The translations under genes were made by a program, and so were the position numbers. The notes below the pieces were generated by a model. That model did not search any database and was not told where the DNA came from. It saw only the letters and a list, made by a program, of their open reading frames with translations. A stretch of DNA of 7,048 nt, taken from contig JAHAYQ010000273.1 in assembly GCA_018384465.1 (NCBI GenBank), positions 1 to 7,048 of the forward strand. The letters are read 5' to 3'. This document shows, piece by piece, positions 7,048-7,048 of this stretch. This DNA is from Myroides sp. (GTDB taxonomy: Bacteria > Bacteroidota > Bacteroidia > Flavobacteriales > Flavobacteriaceae). Positions within the stretch are counted from its first letter, which is position 1. Every line of letters starts with the position of its first letter.

Positions 7048-7048
7048 A

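Noticed and set aside
1..7048. CRISPR array, insertion sequence, tRNA or rRNA, or a new defence system
   Set aside because: No repeat-spacer pattern, transposase, terminal repeats or RNA gene structure was seen; all long frames belong to well-known families.

Overview
This A+T-rich window looks like ordinary chromosomal DNA from a member of the Bacteroidota, most likely a flavobacterium-like organism. The reasons are a TAnnTTTG-type -7 promoter element, the absence of Shine-Dalgarno sequences before every start, and the style of the efflux proteins, with a lipoprotein adaptor and a NodT-type lipoprotein outer-membrane factor. The genus cannot be fixed from the sequence alone.

Layout. Positions 1-977 (minus strand) hold the N-terminal two thirds of a YifB/ComM-family Mg-chelatase-like AAA+ ATPase, cut by the left window edge. 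Positions 978-1244 are a divergent intergenic region. It has two overlapping inverted repeats, a tandem 10-bp repeat, phased A-tracts and a good Bacteroidota-type promoter pointing right. Positions 1245-7047 are a compact three-gene plus-strand operon encoding a complete tripartite RND efflux pump: periplasmic adaptor lipoprotein (1245-2402), inner-membrane HAE1-family RND transporter (2418-5594) and outer-membrane factor lipoprotein (5581-7047). The first two genes are 15 nt apart and the last two overlap by 14 nt. Only one base follows the last stop codon, so any terminator or fourth gene lies outside.

The three products are expected to assemble into one envelope-spanning machine. The RND trimer uses the proton gradient (Asp407, Asp408, Lys954 and Arg984 are all present) to capture substrates from the periplasm or outer leaflet. 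The adaptor hexamer bridges to the outer-membrane channel trimer. No local regulator gene (TetR, MarR, AraC or two-component) lies in the window.

I do not see an undescribed biological system here. The points worth a second look are: the adaptor start (ATG 1245, not the in-frame TTG at 1197, because the promoter lies across the extension); the structured regulatory region; loss of most of the AcrB-type phenylalanine cluster and glycine-rich switch loop in the pump, which suggests a different substrate range; and a lengthened lysine-rich cytoplasmic loop in the pump.
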